Counted from the stretch's first letter, positions 27,824-34,894 are shown. The stretch: 37,633 bases of DNA from Clostridia bacterium (GCA_017467345.1 JAFTSI010000022.1:1-37633); one strand, 5' to 3'. The notes: generated by a model not told the origin, from the letters alone. A program made the numbers and translations.

Positions 27824-28638
27824 TGGGCTTACTATCATTTTTATTTGGCAAGAAAAAACCGAAGAAAATCAAAATCGGCTTGGCGCTTGGTAGTGGTGGA
27901 GCGAAAGGCTTTGCCGAACTTGGCGCAATAAAAGCCTTTGAAGAAAACGGCATAGAGTTTGAAGTGTTTGCAGGCACAAGCATAGGCAGTATTATCGGCG
28001 CATTTTTAGCAAACGGCTATTCATCAACCGATATTTTGGAAATGCTTAGAAAGGTAGATTTTGGCGAAATCAAAAACGCACTTATGATTAAAATGGACAC
28101 GGCAGGCTTGCACGGTGTTATAGATAGGTCAATAGGCGAACTAAACATTGAAGAACTAAAATACCCCTTTTCTTGCGTTGCAACTAACGCAGATACTGCC
28201 GAAGAATATGTATTTAATAAAGGTAGTGTTGCTCTTGCCCTTTCGGCATCATCAGCATACCCACCATTTTTTAAGCCTGTGGTAATCGGCGAAAATAGAT
28301 ATGTTGACGGCGCGTTTACAAACTCTGTTCCTGCCGACTTGGTTAAAAAGATGGGTGCAGATTACATAATAGGAATTGACCTATCTTCGCACAACCCCGA
28401 CACAAGTTTTTTAAGCAAAATAATCCCCACATTTAAGAGCAAGGTAAGTGAGCCTTGGGCAAAGGGTTATGAGTATAGCAACATAATGTTGCACCCAGAC
28501 CTTACGGGGTATAAACCCATATCCTTTGGCGCGTGGAGTGAGATGTTTGATATAGGCTATCAACTTGCAATTGAAAAGATGCCCGAAATAAAATTAGGCA
28601 TAGAAAAGGCGAAAAACCCTAAAAAGTTCAAAAACTAA
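27823..28638 (+). CDS. Patatin-like phospholipase
   Basis: The 271-residue product is a Ser-Asp dyad acyl hydrolase of the RssA/YlbK group. It has the oxyanion loop GSGGAKGF (23-30), the nucleophile elbow GTSIGS (Ser 53) and the catalytic Asp 162 in YVDGAFTNSVP. The length is that of the small single-domain bacterial patatins, without membrane segments, so it probably acts in the cytoplasm at the inner membrane face. It overlaps the preceding gene by one base, and the next gene starts four bases after it. The substrate is not known from the sequence. Confidence 0.93.
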   Translation: MGLLSFLFGKKKPKKIKIGLALGSGGAKGFAELGAIKAFEENGIEFEVFAGTSIGSIIGAFLANGYSSTDILEMLRKVDFGEIKNALMIKMDTAGLHGVIDRSIGELNIEELKYPFSCVATNADTAEEYVFNKGSVALALSASSAYPPFFKPVVIGENRYVDGAFTNSVPADLVKKMGADYIIGIDLSSHNPDTSFLSKIIPTFKSKVSEPWAKGYEYSNIMLHPDLTGYKPISFGAWSEMFDIGYQLAIEKMPEIKLGIEKAKNPKKFKN

Positions 28639-28642
28639 TTAT

Positions 28643-29587
28643 ATGAAAGTTTACATAAGAAGAATAACGGCGGTTTTAACTTTAATAACCGCCTTAATTA
28701 TTGTTTTGTTTTCTATATCTTGCAAAGCAACAGCAAGCGATAGCGCTTTTTCGGTAAAGTTTTTAAGCCTAACTGATGGCGACTGTTGTTTGCTAAACTT
28801 TCCCGATGGCAAGGTTATGCTAATAGACACGGGCGACGGAACAGACTATTCAAATACTTTGATAAAAAGTTCGCTAAAAGAAATAGGTGCAACAAAAATT
28901 GACTACTTGATAATTTCGCACCCCGATACGGCACATTATTTAGGCACGGAAAGTGTTTTAAGCGAATATACAATTGATAAAGCGTATGTTCCTAATATTA
29001 GCAACCTAAATGCCTTGCCAAAGTATAACGGCACTATAACTTCGCTAATAGATAGTGGCACGAAAATTGAAAACCCACTAATAGGAAAGTATATAGTAGG
29101 CGAAAATTACAAGGTGGCATTTCTATCGCCAAATTATGGCGAAAGCATTAATGAGTTTACCGAAAGCAAGTTAAACAACTTATCGCCCATAATTTATATT
29201 GAAATATTAGGCATAAGGTTTATACTTTCTGGTGATGCCGATATTAGTCAAGAACAGTTTATTGTTGATTGCTATAAATCAAGCATATACAATACCTTGT
29301 TTAAGAATATAGGTGGCGTTAACCTAAGCGAAATTGACTTTATGATGCTTGGTGATGGTGGTAGCGAAAAGGCTACGAGTGATGAATACCTAAAACTACT
29401 TACACCTAAAAATGCCATAATAAGCGTGGCGAAAAATATGTATGGTTCAGTATCATCTAAAACCATTTCAAGATTAACGGAAACTTCTAAAAATGTTAAT
29501 ATTTTAAGAACAGATATAAATGGCTCAATAAGGGTTAAAATTGACAACAATAAAGGCTACGAAATAAAAACAGGCGAAACCATTTAA
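28643..29587 (+). CDS. Exported ComEC-like metallo-beta-lactamase-fold protein with degenerate metal site
   Basis: The 314-residue product has an N-terminal hydrophobic signal (about residues 8-26) ending FSISC, a poor lipobox, so it may be a lipoprotein or simply secreted. The body is the MBL domain found at the C-terminus of ComEC: DGDCCLLNFPDGKVMLIDTGDG, then LIISHPDTAHYLGT, LSGDAD and a C-terminal region. The HxHxDH/HxDxDH motif reads HPDTAH (93-98), with Ala at the essential Asp. The family HHGS reads GDGGS (237-241), and the NxYGHP site reads NMYGSV. At least three ligand positions are lost, so it is probably not an active hydrolase. It follows a patatin gene by four bases. Fold is confident; function is unknown. 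Confidence 0.75.
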   Translation: MKVYIRRITAVLTLITALIIVLFSISCKATASDSAFSVKFLSLTDGDCCLLNFPDGKVMLIDTGDGTDYSNTLIKSSLKEIGATKIDYLIISHPDTAHYLGTESVLSEYTIDKAYVPNISNLNALPKYNGTITSLIDSGTKIENPLIGKYIVGENYKVAFLSPNYGESINEFTESKLNNLSPIIYIEILGIRFILSGDADISQEQFIVDCYKSSIYNTLFKNIGGVNLSEIDFMMLGDGGSEKATSDEYLKLLTPKNAIISVAKNMYGSVSSKTISRLTETSKNVNILRTDINGSIRVKIDNNKGYEIKTGETI

Positions 29588-29591
29588 AACA

Positions 29592-29624
29592 AAAAGTGCA
29601 CTTAAAATAAGTGCACTTTTTCTT
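29592..29624 (+). terminator. Terminator between the MBL gene and the convergent collagen-like gene
   Basis: A perfect 12-bp stem (29592-29603 with 29609-29620), loop AAAAT, T-rich flank TCTTT. Read from the minus strand, it also ends the collagen-like gene. Confidence 0.85.
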
Positions 29625-29626
29625 TA

Positions 29627-30283
29627 TTAAGCAATTTTAATAACGGTAAGCCCTGCGTTAGTTAAAACCGATTCGCTTGGCGAGTTATTATAAAGTTCAA
29701 GCGTTCCTGCCGTAGCAGTATTAACCAAAATAGTTTTACTGCCAGAAACACTATCGCCTGCGCTTGAAAGTGTTAAACCTTCATCACCAACACTTGCGCC
29801 GTTAAGGTATAACCCTAAAATCAAATCACCTGTCGCATTAGACCCGTTAACCGAATAAGCCACAATATAACTGCCAGCCTTTGGCAATTCAACGGCATTA
29901 CCGGTAACACTTAAAGTAGTGGTGGGTGATGCGCTATCTAAGGTTAAAGGAATAATATCTCCTGCGCCCACGGTGGTAGCGCCAACACTTGCATAAATCG
30001 CGTCGGTAGCACCTGCTGGACCTTGTGGACCAGTTGCACCCGTTGCACCAGTAGCGCCCGTTGCTCCAACAGGACCTTGTGGACCGATAGGACCAATAGG
30101 ACCTTGTGGTCCAACTGGACCAGTAGCACCAGTTGCGCCTTGTGGCCCAACTGGACCTTGCGGACCGATAGGCCCTCTTGCGCCAGTTGCACCCGTTGGG
30201 CCTTGTGGACCACGGATTACTACTTTATGGTTGCAATTATTATTACAACCACAACCGTTATTACAGCCAAATAAAAAACACAT
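29627..30283 (-). CDS. Collagen-like protein with Cys-rich N-terminus and BclA-like globular tail
   Basis: The 218-residue product starts with a Cys/Asn-rich head (Cys 2, 7, 11, 13, 17). It is followed by 23 uninterrupted Gly-X-Y triplets (residues 25-93), mostly GPQ, GPV, GPI and GAT, that can form a collagen triple helix. Residues 94-218 form a beta-rich domain ([25 protein letters not shown]) like the trimeric C-terminal domain of BclA-type spore or surface proteins. There is no signal peptide. A strong AAGGAGG precedes the ATG by 10 bases. The gene lies downstream of the xre gene in the same direction, with its own promoter region. A role in the spore surface is suggested by family resemblance but not shown. 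Confidence 0.88.
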   Translation of the reverse strand: MCFLFGCNNGCGCNNNCNHKVVIRGPQGPTGATGARGPIGPQGPVGPQGATGATGPVGPQGPIGPIGPQGPVGATGATGATGATGPQGPAGATDAIYASVGATTVGAGDIIPLTLDSASPTTTLSVTGNAVELPKAGSYIVAYSVNGSNATGDLILGLYLNGASVGDEGLTLSSAGDSVSGSKTILVNTATAGTLELYNNSPSESVLTNAGLTVIKIA

Positions 30284-30304
30284 TAAAAAACCCCTCCTTT
30301 GTGA

Positions 30305-30340
30305 GTCAATATATAATACGCATTTGTTAAAAATATTGAC
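30305..30340 (-). promoter_or_regulatory. Inverted repeat in the promoter region of the collagen-like gene
   Basis: GTCAATAT (30305-30312) and ATATTGAC (30333-30340) are exact inverted copies, 20 bases apart. They flank a stretch holding TTGTTAA (30324-30330), one mismatch from the half-site of the neighbouring operator (TTGTTAC). No vegetative promoter with normal spacing is obvious on the minus strand, so an alternative sigma factor is possible. Confidence 0.4.
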
Positions 30341-30372
30341 ACAACAAAAAGGGGCGTATGTTATTTATATGG

Positions 30373-30573
30373 CTAATTAGTAAAACCTATTAGGTAGTCA
30401 ACAGAAACATCAAAATATTTCGCTAAAATCTTTAACTGCTCAATGCACGGTTCACTATTACCTTTTTCCCAATGCGAAATAGCCATTTTTGACATATTGA
30501 GTAATTTTGCTATTTCTACCTGAGAAACATTTTTTTCAATTCTTAATTCTCTTAAACGATTTTTAAATTCCAT
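30373..30573 (-). CDS. Compact XRE-family transcription regulator
   Basis: The 66-residue product is little more than a Cro/C1-type helix-turn-helix: [63 protein letters not shown] in outline, with the QVEIAKLLN and [10 protein letters not shown] helices forming the DNA-reading unit. A short IGFTN end follows. No sensor domain is present, so a partner or simple autorepression is likely. It is divergent from the zinc-ribbon cassette, and the shared 108-base gap has several TTGTTAC half-sites. The ATG has no ribosome-binding site (GTTTTGGT precedes it). Its role as repressor of the cassette is inference from position and operator symmetry. Confidence 0.9.
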   Translation of the reverse strand: MEFKNRLRELRIEKNVSQVEIAKLLNMSKMAISHWEKGNSEPCIEQLKILAKYFDVSVDYLIGFTN

Positions 30574-30591
30574 ACCAAAACAGTATCATAA

Positions 30592-30629
30592 ATTGTTACA
30601 AAATACTTGACAGTAACAATTTTTGTTAC
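30592..30629 (+). promoter_or_regulatory. Operator set of the zinc-ribbon cassette (three TTGTTAC half-sites)
   Basis: GTAACAA-TTT-TTGTTAC (30613-30629) is a perfect inverted repeat exactly filling the 17-base promoter spacer. A further half-site TTGTTAC (30593-30599) pairs with the first arm in a wider repeat (ATTGTTAC at 30592-30599, GTAACAAT at 30613-30620). The nearby XRE protein is the obvious candidate ligand. Confidence 0.65.
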
Positions 30630-30635
30630 TATAAT
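30607..30635 (+). promoter_or_regulatory. Consensus promoter of the zinc-ribbon cassette
   Basis: TTGACA (30607-30612), 17 bases, TATAAT (30630-30635): a perfect consensus in both boxes. AAGGAG at 30669-30674 precedes the ATG at 30682. Confidence 0.85.
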
Positions 30636-30681
30636 AAATATGCGTTAAAAATTAATAAATAAACGCAAAAGGAGAAAAGAT

Positions 30682-31569
30682 ATGGGTGAAAGTGAAATAA
30701 TTTCAGTATCTTGCCCAAGATGTGGCTCAAAACAGGCTAATAAAATAGAAGAAACTATTGCCGTATGTATGGGTTGTGGTGCAAAACTTGAAATTAGAAA
30801 AAAACAATCAAACCAAACTGCAAATGAAAAGGCTGAAAGTGTTGTAGAAAATAATAAAGTAAATGTTGAACAACCTAAGCCTATTATTGCAGTAGAAGAA
30901 AAAACTAACTTAATTAAGGAGAAAAAAACAATGGAAGAAAGCAAAAACTTAAAACTTGCAAGACAAGCAAGGGCAGAAGACAATAGCGAAGATGCTAAGT
31001 TATACTACGGCAAGGTAAGAGAAGAAGACCCTGAAAATGGCGAAGCAAAGTATTTTTATGCATACTTTTCTTTGTATGAAGGAACTAATGGTGAATTGCC
31101 AAAAAGATTTATTAACTTATGTAGCACAGTAACTGCATCTGTAAAACTTGTTGGCGCGTCAAGTATGTCTAAAGAAGAACAATTAAAATCTGTTGCCGAA
31201 ATCGTTGATAGTTTCGTGCCTGAAGTTTGGACAGAAAATCGATATATGAATAAAAAGAATACCGAAACAAAAATAGGCGATAGTTATGTTAAAGTTTTTG
31301 ACACAAGCGCAATTATTAGTTGTTGCAAAAATGGTTTAATGACCTTAAAAGCACTTGGCGACCAAATTGAAAAACTTTATATCGCAGATGCAGAGTGCAA
31401 AAGGCTTGCAGTTATTGTTTGGAAAGAGTATGTAGCATTATCACAAAAATGGTATGCGTATGCAGTTAAGGGTGATGCTGAAATCTATGCAGAAAAGATT
31501 AAAAAAGTAGACCCATCATACGAAATGCCTAAAAAAGCAGGATGTATTTCTTTTTCAAATAAAAAGTAA
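30682..31569 (+). CDS. Zinc-ribbon plus TPR-like protein, first gene of a repressor-controlled cassette
   Basis: The 295-residue product begins with a zinc ribbon (Cys 11, 14, 29, 32; CPRCGS and CMGCGAKL). It continues with a polar linker (about residues 38-80, rich in Asn, Glu, Lys) and then a helical, TPR-like domain (KLARQARAEDNSEDAKLYYGKVREEDPENGEAKYFYAYFSLYEG). The rest is helical and unrecognised, with no membrane segment. A strong second start lies inside: AAGGAG (30916-30921), nine bases before an in-frame ATG at 30931, which would give a 212-residue form without the ribbon. The same promoter leads to a YidD-like and a second zinc-ribbon protein. Function is not recognised. Confidence 0.8.
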   Translation: MGESEIISVSCPRCGSKQANKIEETIAVCMGCGAKLEIRKKQSNQTANEKAESVVENNKVNVEQPKPIIAVEEKTNLIKEKKTMEESKNLKLARQARAEDNSEDAKLYYGKVREEDPENGEAKYFYAYFSLYEGTNGELPKRFINLCSTVTASVKLVGASSMSKEEQLKSVAEIVDSFVPEVWTENRYMNKKNTETKIGDSYVKVFDTSAIISCCKNGLMTLKALGDQIEKLYIADAECKRLAVIVWKEYVALSQKWYAYAVKGDAEIYAEKIKKVDPSYEMPKKAGCISFSNKK

Positions 31570-31570
31570 A

Positions 31571-32056
31571 ATGCAAAGCGAAATAGAGTTTATTAGAAAA
31601 GAATATAAAAGACAAAAAAAACTTGAAGATATAGTAAACAAAAGAACACTTTCAACCCCCAAAACAAAAAAATGGCAGGTAGCAATTTATTTTGCTATCT
31701 TGCCATTTTTACTAACTATATCAATAGTTTTTATAACTTTTTTAAGATTAAAGGCAGTTTATAAAGTTATTTTAATAATACTTTTAGTTTTATTTATTTT
31801 TGAAACATATTTAAGGTTTTGTTTGGTGCAAACGGTAAAATGCTATCAAGCATATGCAAAAACTGAAACACGGCGAAGATGTAAGTGTATACCATCTTGT
31901 AGCGAATATGCAATATTATCGTTAAAAAAGGTGTTCCCTTTAATTTTAGCACTATTAAAAATAAGGGAAAGGCTATTTGTAACTTGCAATGGCGAAGAAT
32001 ACAAAGTTGATTTTCCGCTTAAAAAAATGGGAGAGAAATTTGAAAGCACTTTATAG
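31571..32056 (+). CDS. YidD-like membrane protein with an extra N-terminal membrane hairpin
   Basis: The 161-residue product has two membrane helices (about residues 35-58 and 64-82). They are followed by a segment RRRCKCIPSCSEYAILSLKKVFPLILALLKIRERLFVTC. That is the YidD (Haemolytic, PF01809) pattern: a conserved PSCSEYA, a helix, and a late Arg/Cys. Standard YidD is a lone domain of about 70-90 residues next to rnpA and yidC and assists membrane insertion. Here the domain is divergent and preceded by its own membrane hairpin. The ATG is one base after the preceding stop, with no ribosome-binding site of its own, so translation is coupled. Function is inferred only from the motif. Confidence 0.7.
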   Translation: MQSEIEFIRKEYKRQKKLEDIVNKRTLSTPKTKKWQVAIYFAILPFLLTISIVFITFLRLKAVYKVILIILLVLFIFETYLRFCLVQTVKCYQAYAKTETRRRCKCIPSCSEYAILSLKKVFPLILALLKIRERLFVTCNGEEYKVDFPLKKMGEKFESTL

Positions 32057-32561
32057 TAGTTTACATTGTCCACATTGTGGGTCAAGTTCTTTTGAACTTG
32101 TAAAAGAAGATGTATTTTTGTGTGATTATTGTAACCAAAAGTTTAACTACGACCTAAACGAAATAGAGTTTACAAGCGAAAACAAAGTTTTTATACAAGA
32201 ACTTAAAGATACCTTTTGCCAAAAAATAAATGATTTAGAAAGTGAAAAAGCCTTTTATAAACAAAAGGTAATACACTATTCAAAATTAGCAAACTCAAAA
32301 AAGGTATCAAGAATACTTTTAGTTTTATCAATACTATCTCTTTCCGTTTCGTATGGAGTAATGGGTTTATTTTTTATATCATTTTTAATTCCCTTAATAC
32401 TGTCATTAGCACTTTTTGGCTCATTTATTTTTGTGCGTAAAAAAGAGAATAAAAAATATAAAGAATATATGCCAATGGCATCTTATTATGCATCTAAAGT
32501 AGTTTCATTAGAAGATGAAATAACAGTTTACACTAAACTTTTGAGCAAATTAACAAAATAA
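32040..32561 (+). CDS. Zinc-ribbon membrane protein, third gene of the cassette
   Basis: The 173-residue product has a zinc ribbon (Cys 10, 13, 28, 31; CPHCGSSSFE and CDYCNQKF), a helical stretch with coiled-coil character (about residues 45-85), then two membrane helices (about 89-130) and a basic helical tail. The frame is open from an ATG at 31989. The TTG at 32040 is preferred because GGGAGAG lies just before it and the ribbon then starts the protein, as in the first gene of the cassette. It overlaps the YidD-like gene by 17 bases, which points to coupled synthesis. Function is not recognised. Confidence 0.72.
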   Translation: MKALYSSLHCPHCGSSSFELVKEDVFLCDYCNQKFNYDLNEIEFTSENKVFIQELKDTFCQKINDLESEKAFYKQKVIHYSKLANSKKVSRILLVLSILSLSVSYGVMGLFFISFLIPLILSLALFGSFIFVRKKENKKYKEYMPMASYYASKVVSLEDEITVYTKLLSKLTK

Positions 32562-32589
32562 AAAAGCGTAGCAATTTTGCTACGCTTTT
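32562..32589 (+). terminator. Terminator between convergent genes
   Basis: A 13-bp perfect stem (32562-32574 with 32577-32589) with a tight loop and T-rich 3' side. It serves the cassette and probably the minus-strand thioesterase gene. Confidence 0.85.
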
Positions 32590-32594
32590 AATTT

Positions 32595-33104
32595 TTAAAG
32601 TTTAATGGGTGGGAAGTCTATCTCTATAACATCATCTTTAATGTCGTAGCACATTTCTTCATCAGCATCAACACCTTCTGTTACTTTGTTTGCAGGAAGT
32701 TTAAGGTATTTAGCCGTGCCTTCGGCAAGTAGTTTCCCGTCCATATCGTATATTTCGCCTTTGGCAGAAAAACCAAGCGCAGAGTTAAAAGTTATATAGC
32801 CCCTTGCTTTAAGTGGCTTATCGTATGGCACAGGTTTGCGATAGGTGATAGTCATTGTAGTAGTAACGCCATAAGTGGTAGGCTCAGTAACCCAAAGGGC
32901 TCTGCCCATAACTTCGTCTAAAAGCGCGCTAATAATGCCACCGTGCACGCGTTCGGGGTAACTTTGGTGCAAAAACTTAAACTTAAAAAGCGACGCACAA
33001 GAGCCATCTTCAAGGTTATAAAATGGTGCTTTAACGCCAAAATCGTTATCTAAACCACAAATAAAGCAATTTTTACTGTTTTTTTGTTTGCCTATAACTT
33101 TCAT
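32595..33104 (-). CDS. Hotdog-fold thioesterase (PaaI type)
   Basis: The 169-residue product has the PaaI/YbgC-type hotdog helix motif VHGGIISALLDEVMGRALW (about residues 54-72), where His-Gly-Gly and the acidic residue of the long helix form the acyl-CoA site. A leading CFICG motif near residue 13 is common in a subgroup of these proteins. The family hydrolyses acyl-CoA or similar thioesters; the substrate cannot be read here. The acidic C-terminus (VDADEEMCYDIKDD) is longer than usual. It is a single-gene unit with its own promoter. Confidence 0.88.
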   Translation of the reverse strand: MKVIGKQKNSKNCFICGLDNDFGVKAPFYNLEDGSCASLFKFKFLHQSYPERVHGGIISALLDEVMGRALWVTEPTTYGVTTTMTITYRKPVPYDKPLKARGYITFNSALGFSAKGEIYDMDGKLLAEGTAKYLKLPANKVTEGVDADEEMCYDIKDDVIEIDFPPIKL

Positions 33105-33128
33105 ATGTTCACCCTATATTTTTTAAGG

Positions 33129-33157
33129 ATTATATCATTTTTTGCAAAAAAATACAA
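33129..33157 (-). promoter_or_regulatory. Promoter of the thioesterase gene
   Basis: On the minus strand, TTGTAT (33152-33157), a 17-base spacer, TATAAT (33129-33134). Confidence 0.75.
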
Positions 33158-33185
33158 GCGCGCTATTAAAAATGTATAAAAATAC

Positions 33186-33214
33186 TTGACAGTAGTTTTT
33201 AGCCGTTTTATAAT
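33186..33214 (+). promoter_or_regulatory. Promoter of the T-box / trpB transcript
   Basis: TTGACA (33186-33191), a 17-base spacer, TATAAT (33209-33214), perfect in both boxes. Confidence 0.85.
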
Positions 33215-33220
33215 AAAACT

Positions 33221-33493
33221 AATAAAAAACCGATGCGAAAGAGTAGTAAGTTTTGAACTTTAATTGCAGAGAGCCACTGGTAGTGTGATTGTGGTATTAA
33301 AAGCGAAACCGAATGGACTTTCAAGGGCAACTTGAAATTGCGTTTTAGCAAGAGTATGGAAGACGGGGTAACTTTCCGTTAAAGAAGTTATCGCATGATA
33401 GTGCGAAAAGTGGGCGAAACTTCGCCAAGCCGGGTGGCACCGCAGGAATATGTTCCTGTCCCAGCAGAAAATACTGCTAGGGCGGGATTTTTT
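33221..33493 (+). ncRNA. T-box riboswitch, tryptophan-specific (UGG specifier)
   Basis: The leader shows the T-box order: GAGTAGTA near the 5' end, GCAGAGAG and the apical stem I region, then the specifier loop CCGAATGGAC with UGG at 33314-33316. The T-box sequence GGGTGGCACCGC is at 33432-33443. The antiterminator is GGG/CCC plus CAGGAA/TTCCTG around the loop TATG. The competing terminator ends CTGCTAGGGCGGGA followed by six Ts (33488-33493). UGG is the tryptophan codon, so uncharged tRNA-Trp should switch on the genes behind it. Confidence 0.92.
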
Positions 33494-33525
33494 ATTTATT
33501 CCCGCCAAAAAAGGAGAATTAAAAA

Positions 33526-34893
33526 ATGGAAAGAAAAATCCCCTACAAAATCTATTTAAGTGAAAGTGAAATGCCAAAATACTGGTATAATCTTCGCGCA
33601 GATATGGTTAATAAACCAGCACCACTTTTAGACCCAGAAACTAAAAAGCCATTATCTGCAAAAGAACTTTCTAAAGTTTTTTGTGATGAACTGGTTAAAC
33701 AAGAACTTGATGAAACCACCCCATACTTTGAAATCCCAGAAGAGATTAGGGATTTTTATAAGATGTATAGGCCATCACCATTAATTAGGGCATACTGTTT
33801 AGAAGAAAAACTTCAAACCCCTGCAAAAATATACTATAAGTTTGAGGGCAACAACACAAGTGGTAGCCACAAGTTAAACTCTGCAATCGCGCAAGCCTAC
33901 TATGCTAAAAAGCAAGGCTTAAAGGGTGTAACCACCGAAACGGGCGCAGGTCAATGGGGCACGGCGCTTTCAATGGCGTGCGCATACTTTGGGCTTGACT
34001 GCAAGGTGTTTATGGTAAAATGTTCATACGAACAAAAACCTTTCCGTAGAGAAGTTATGAGAACATACGGCGCAAGCGTAACCCCATCACCATCTTCTTT
34101 AACAAAGGTAGGTCAAAAAATACTTGAACTTCACCCAGGCACAACTGGTAGTTTAGGTTGCGCTATAAGTGAAGCCGTTGAAACTGCAACAAACTTAAAT
34201 GGCTATCGCTATGTTTTAGGTAGCGTATTAAACCAAGTAACCTTGCATCAATCGGTAATAGGTTTAGAAACCAAAACTGCACTTGAAAAGTATGGCGAAA
34301 AGGCTGATATCATTATCGGTTGCGCAGGTGGTGGCTCTAACCTTGGTGGACTTATCGCACCATTTATGGGCGAAAAAATTAAAGGGGAAAAGGATTATCG
34401 CTTTATAGCCGTTGAGCCATCTTCTTGTCCATCACTTACAAGGGGTAAATACGCATACGATTATTGCGATACGGGTATGATTTGCCCACTTACCAAAATG
34501 TATACATTAGGTAGTGGCTATATTCCCGCTGCAACCCACGCAGGTGGACTTAGATACCACGGTATGAATAGCGTTGTTTCGCAACTCTATGCAGATGGTC
34601 TTATGGAAGCCGTTTCGGTTAAACAAACCGAAGTGTTTGAGGCGGCAGAATACTTTGCAAGAATTGAAGGCATACTTCCAGCCCCCGAAAGTTCGCACGC
34701 AATTAAGGTCGCTATTGACGAAGCGTTAAAGTGCAAAGAAAGTGGAGAGAGCAAAACCATAGTATTTGGTTTAACAGGCACAGGCTACTTTGATATGTAT
34801 GCTTACGAAAAGTTCCACGACGGTAAGATGGACGATTATATTCCTACCGACGCAGAAATTGAAAACGCACTTTCAAAATTACCAAATGTATAA
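33526..34893 (+). CDS. trpB: Tryptophan synthase beta chain, TrpB2 type
   Basis: It joins indole and serine to tryptophan with pyridoxal phosphate. The 455-residue length and the N-terminal MPKYWYNLRADM mark the TrpB2 group (TIGR01415), which does not depend on TrpA. Pyridoxal lysine is K116 in SGSHKLNSA; TETGAGQWGTALSMA and CAGGGSNLGG follow, and HAGGLRYHG is conserved. The usual SGHG near the end reads TGTG. A Trp T-box controls the gene, but no other trp gene lies in the window, so indole salvage or a scattered pathway is implied. AAAGGAG precedes the ATG. Confidence 0.95.
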   Translation: MERKIPYKIYLSESEMPKYWYNLRADMVNKPAPLLDPETKKPLSAKELSKVFCDELVKQELDETTPYFEIPEEIRDFYKMYRPSPLIRAYCLEEKLQTPAKIYYKFEGNNTSGSHKLNSAIAQAYYAKKQGLKGVTTETGAGQWGTALSMACAYFGLDCKVFMVKCSYEQKPFRREVMRTYGASVTPSPSSLTKVGQKILELHPGTTGSLGCAISEAVETATNLNGYRYVLGSVLNQVTLHQSVIGLETKTALEKYGEKADIIIGCAGGGSNLGGLIAPFMGEKIKGEKDYRFIAVEPSSCPSLTRGKYAYDYCDTGMICPLTKMYTLGSGYIPAATHAGGLRYHGMNSVVSQLYADGLMEAVSVKQTEVFEAAEYFARIEGILPAPESSHAIKVAIDEALKCKESGESKTIVFGLTGTGYFDMYAYEKFHDGKMDDYIPTDAEIENALSKLPNV

Positions 34894-34894
34894 T

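Noticed and set aside
30000-30215. Repetitive DNA that could be taken for a CRISPR or minisatellite array
   Set aside because: The repeats are imperfect, in frame, and explained by codons for Gly-Pro-Gln and Gly-Ala-Thr triplets; there are no unique spacers.
30023-30274. Open frames on both strands across the collagen repeat
   Set aside because: They are by-products of the 9-base periodic Gly-X-Y coding; the minus-strand frame starting at 30283 has the ribosome-binding site, a proper fold and the glycine pattern.
30641-30667. TGCGTT/AACGCA stem in the leader of the zinc-ribbon cassette
   Set aside because: Six pairs with a 15-base AT-rich loop is within chance; it has no T-run or conserved context.
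34790-34894. Upstream extension of the aldo/keto reductase frame into trpB
   Set aside because: It lies wholly inside trpB in another frame, and the encoded residues are unlike any reductase N-terminus.
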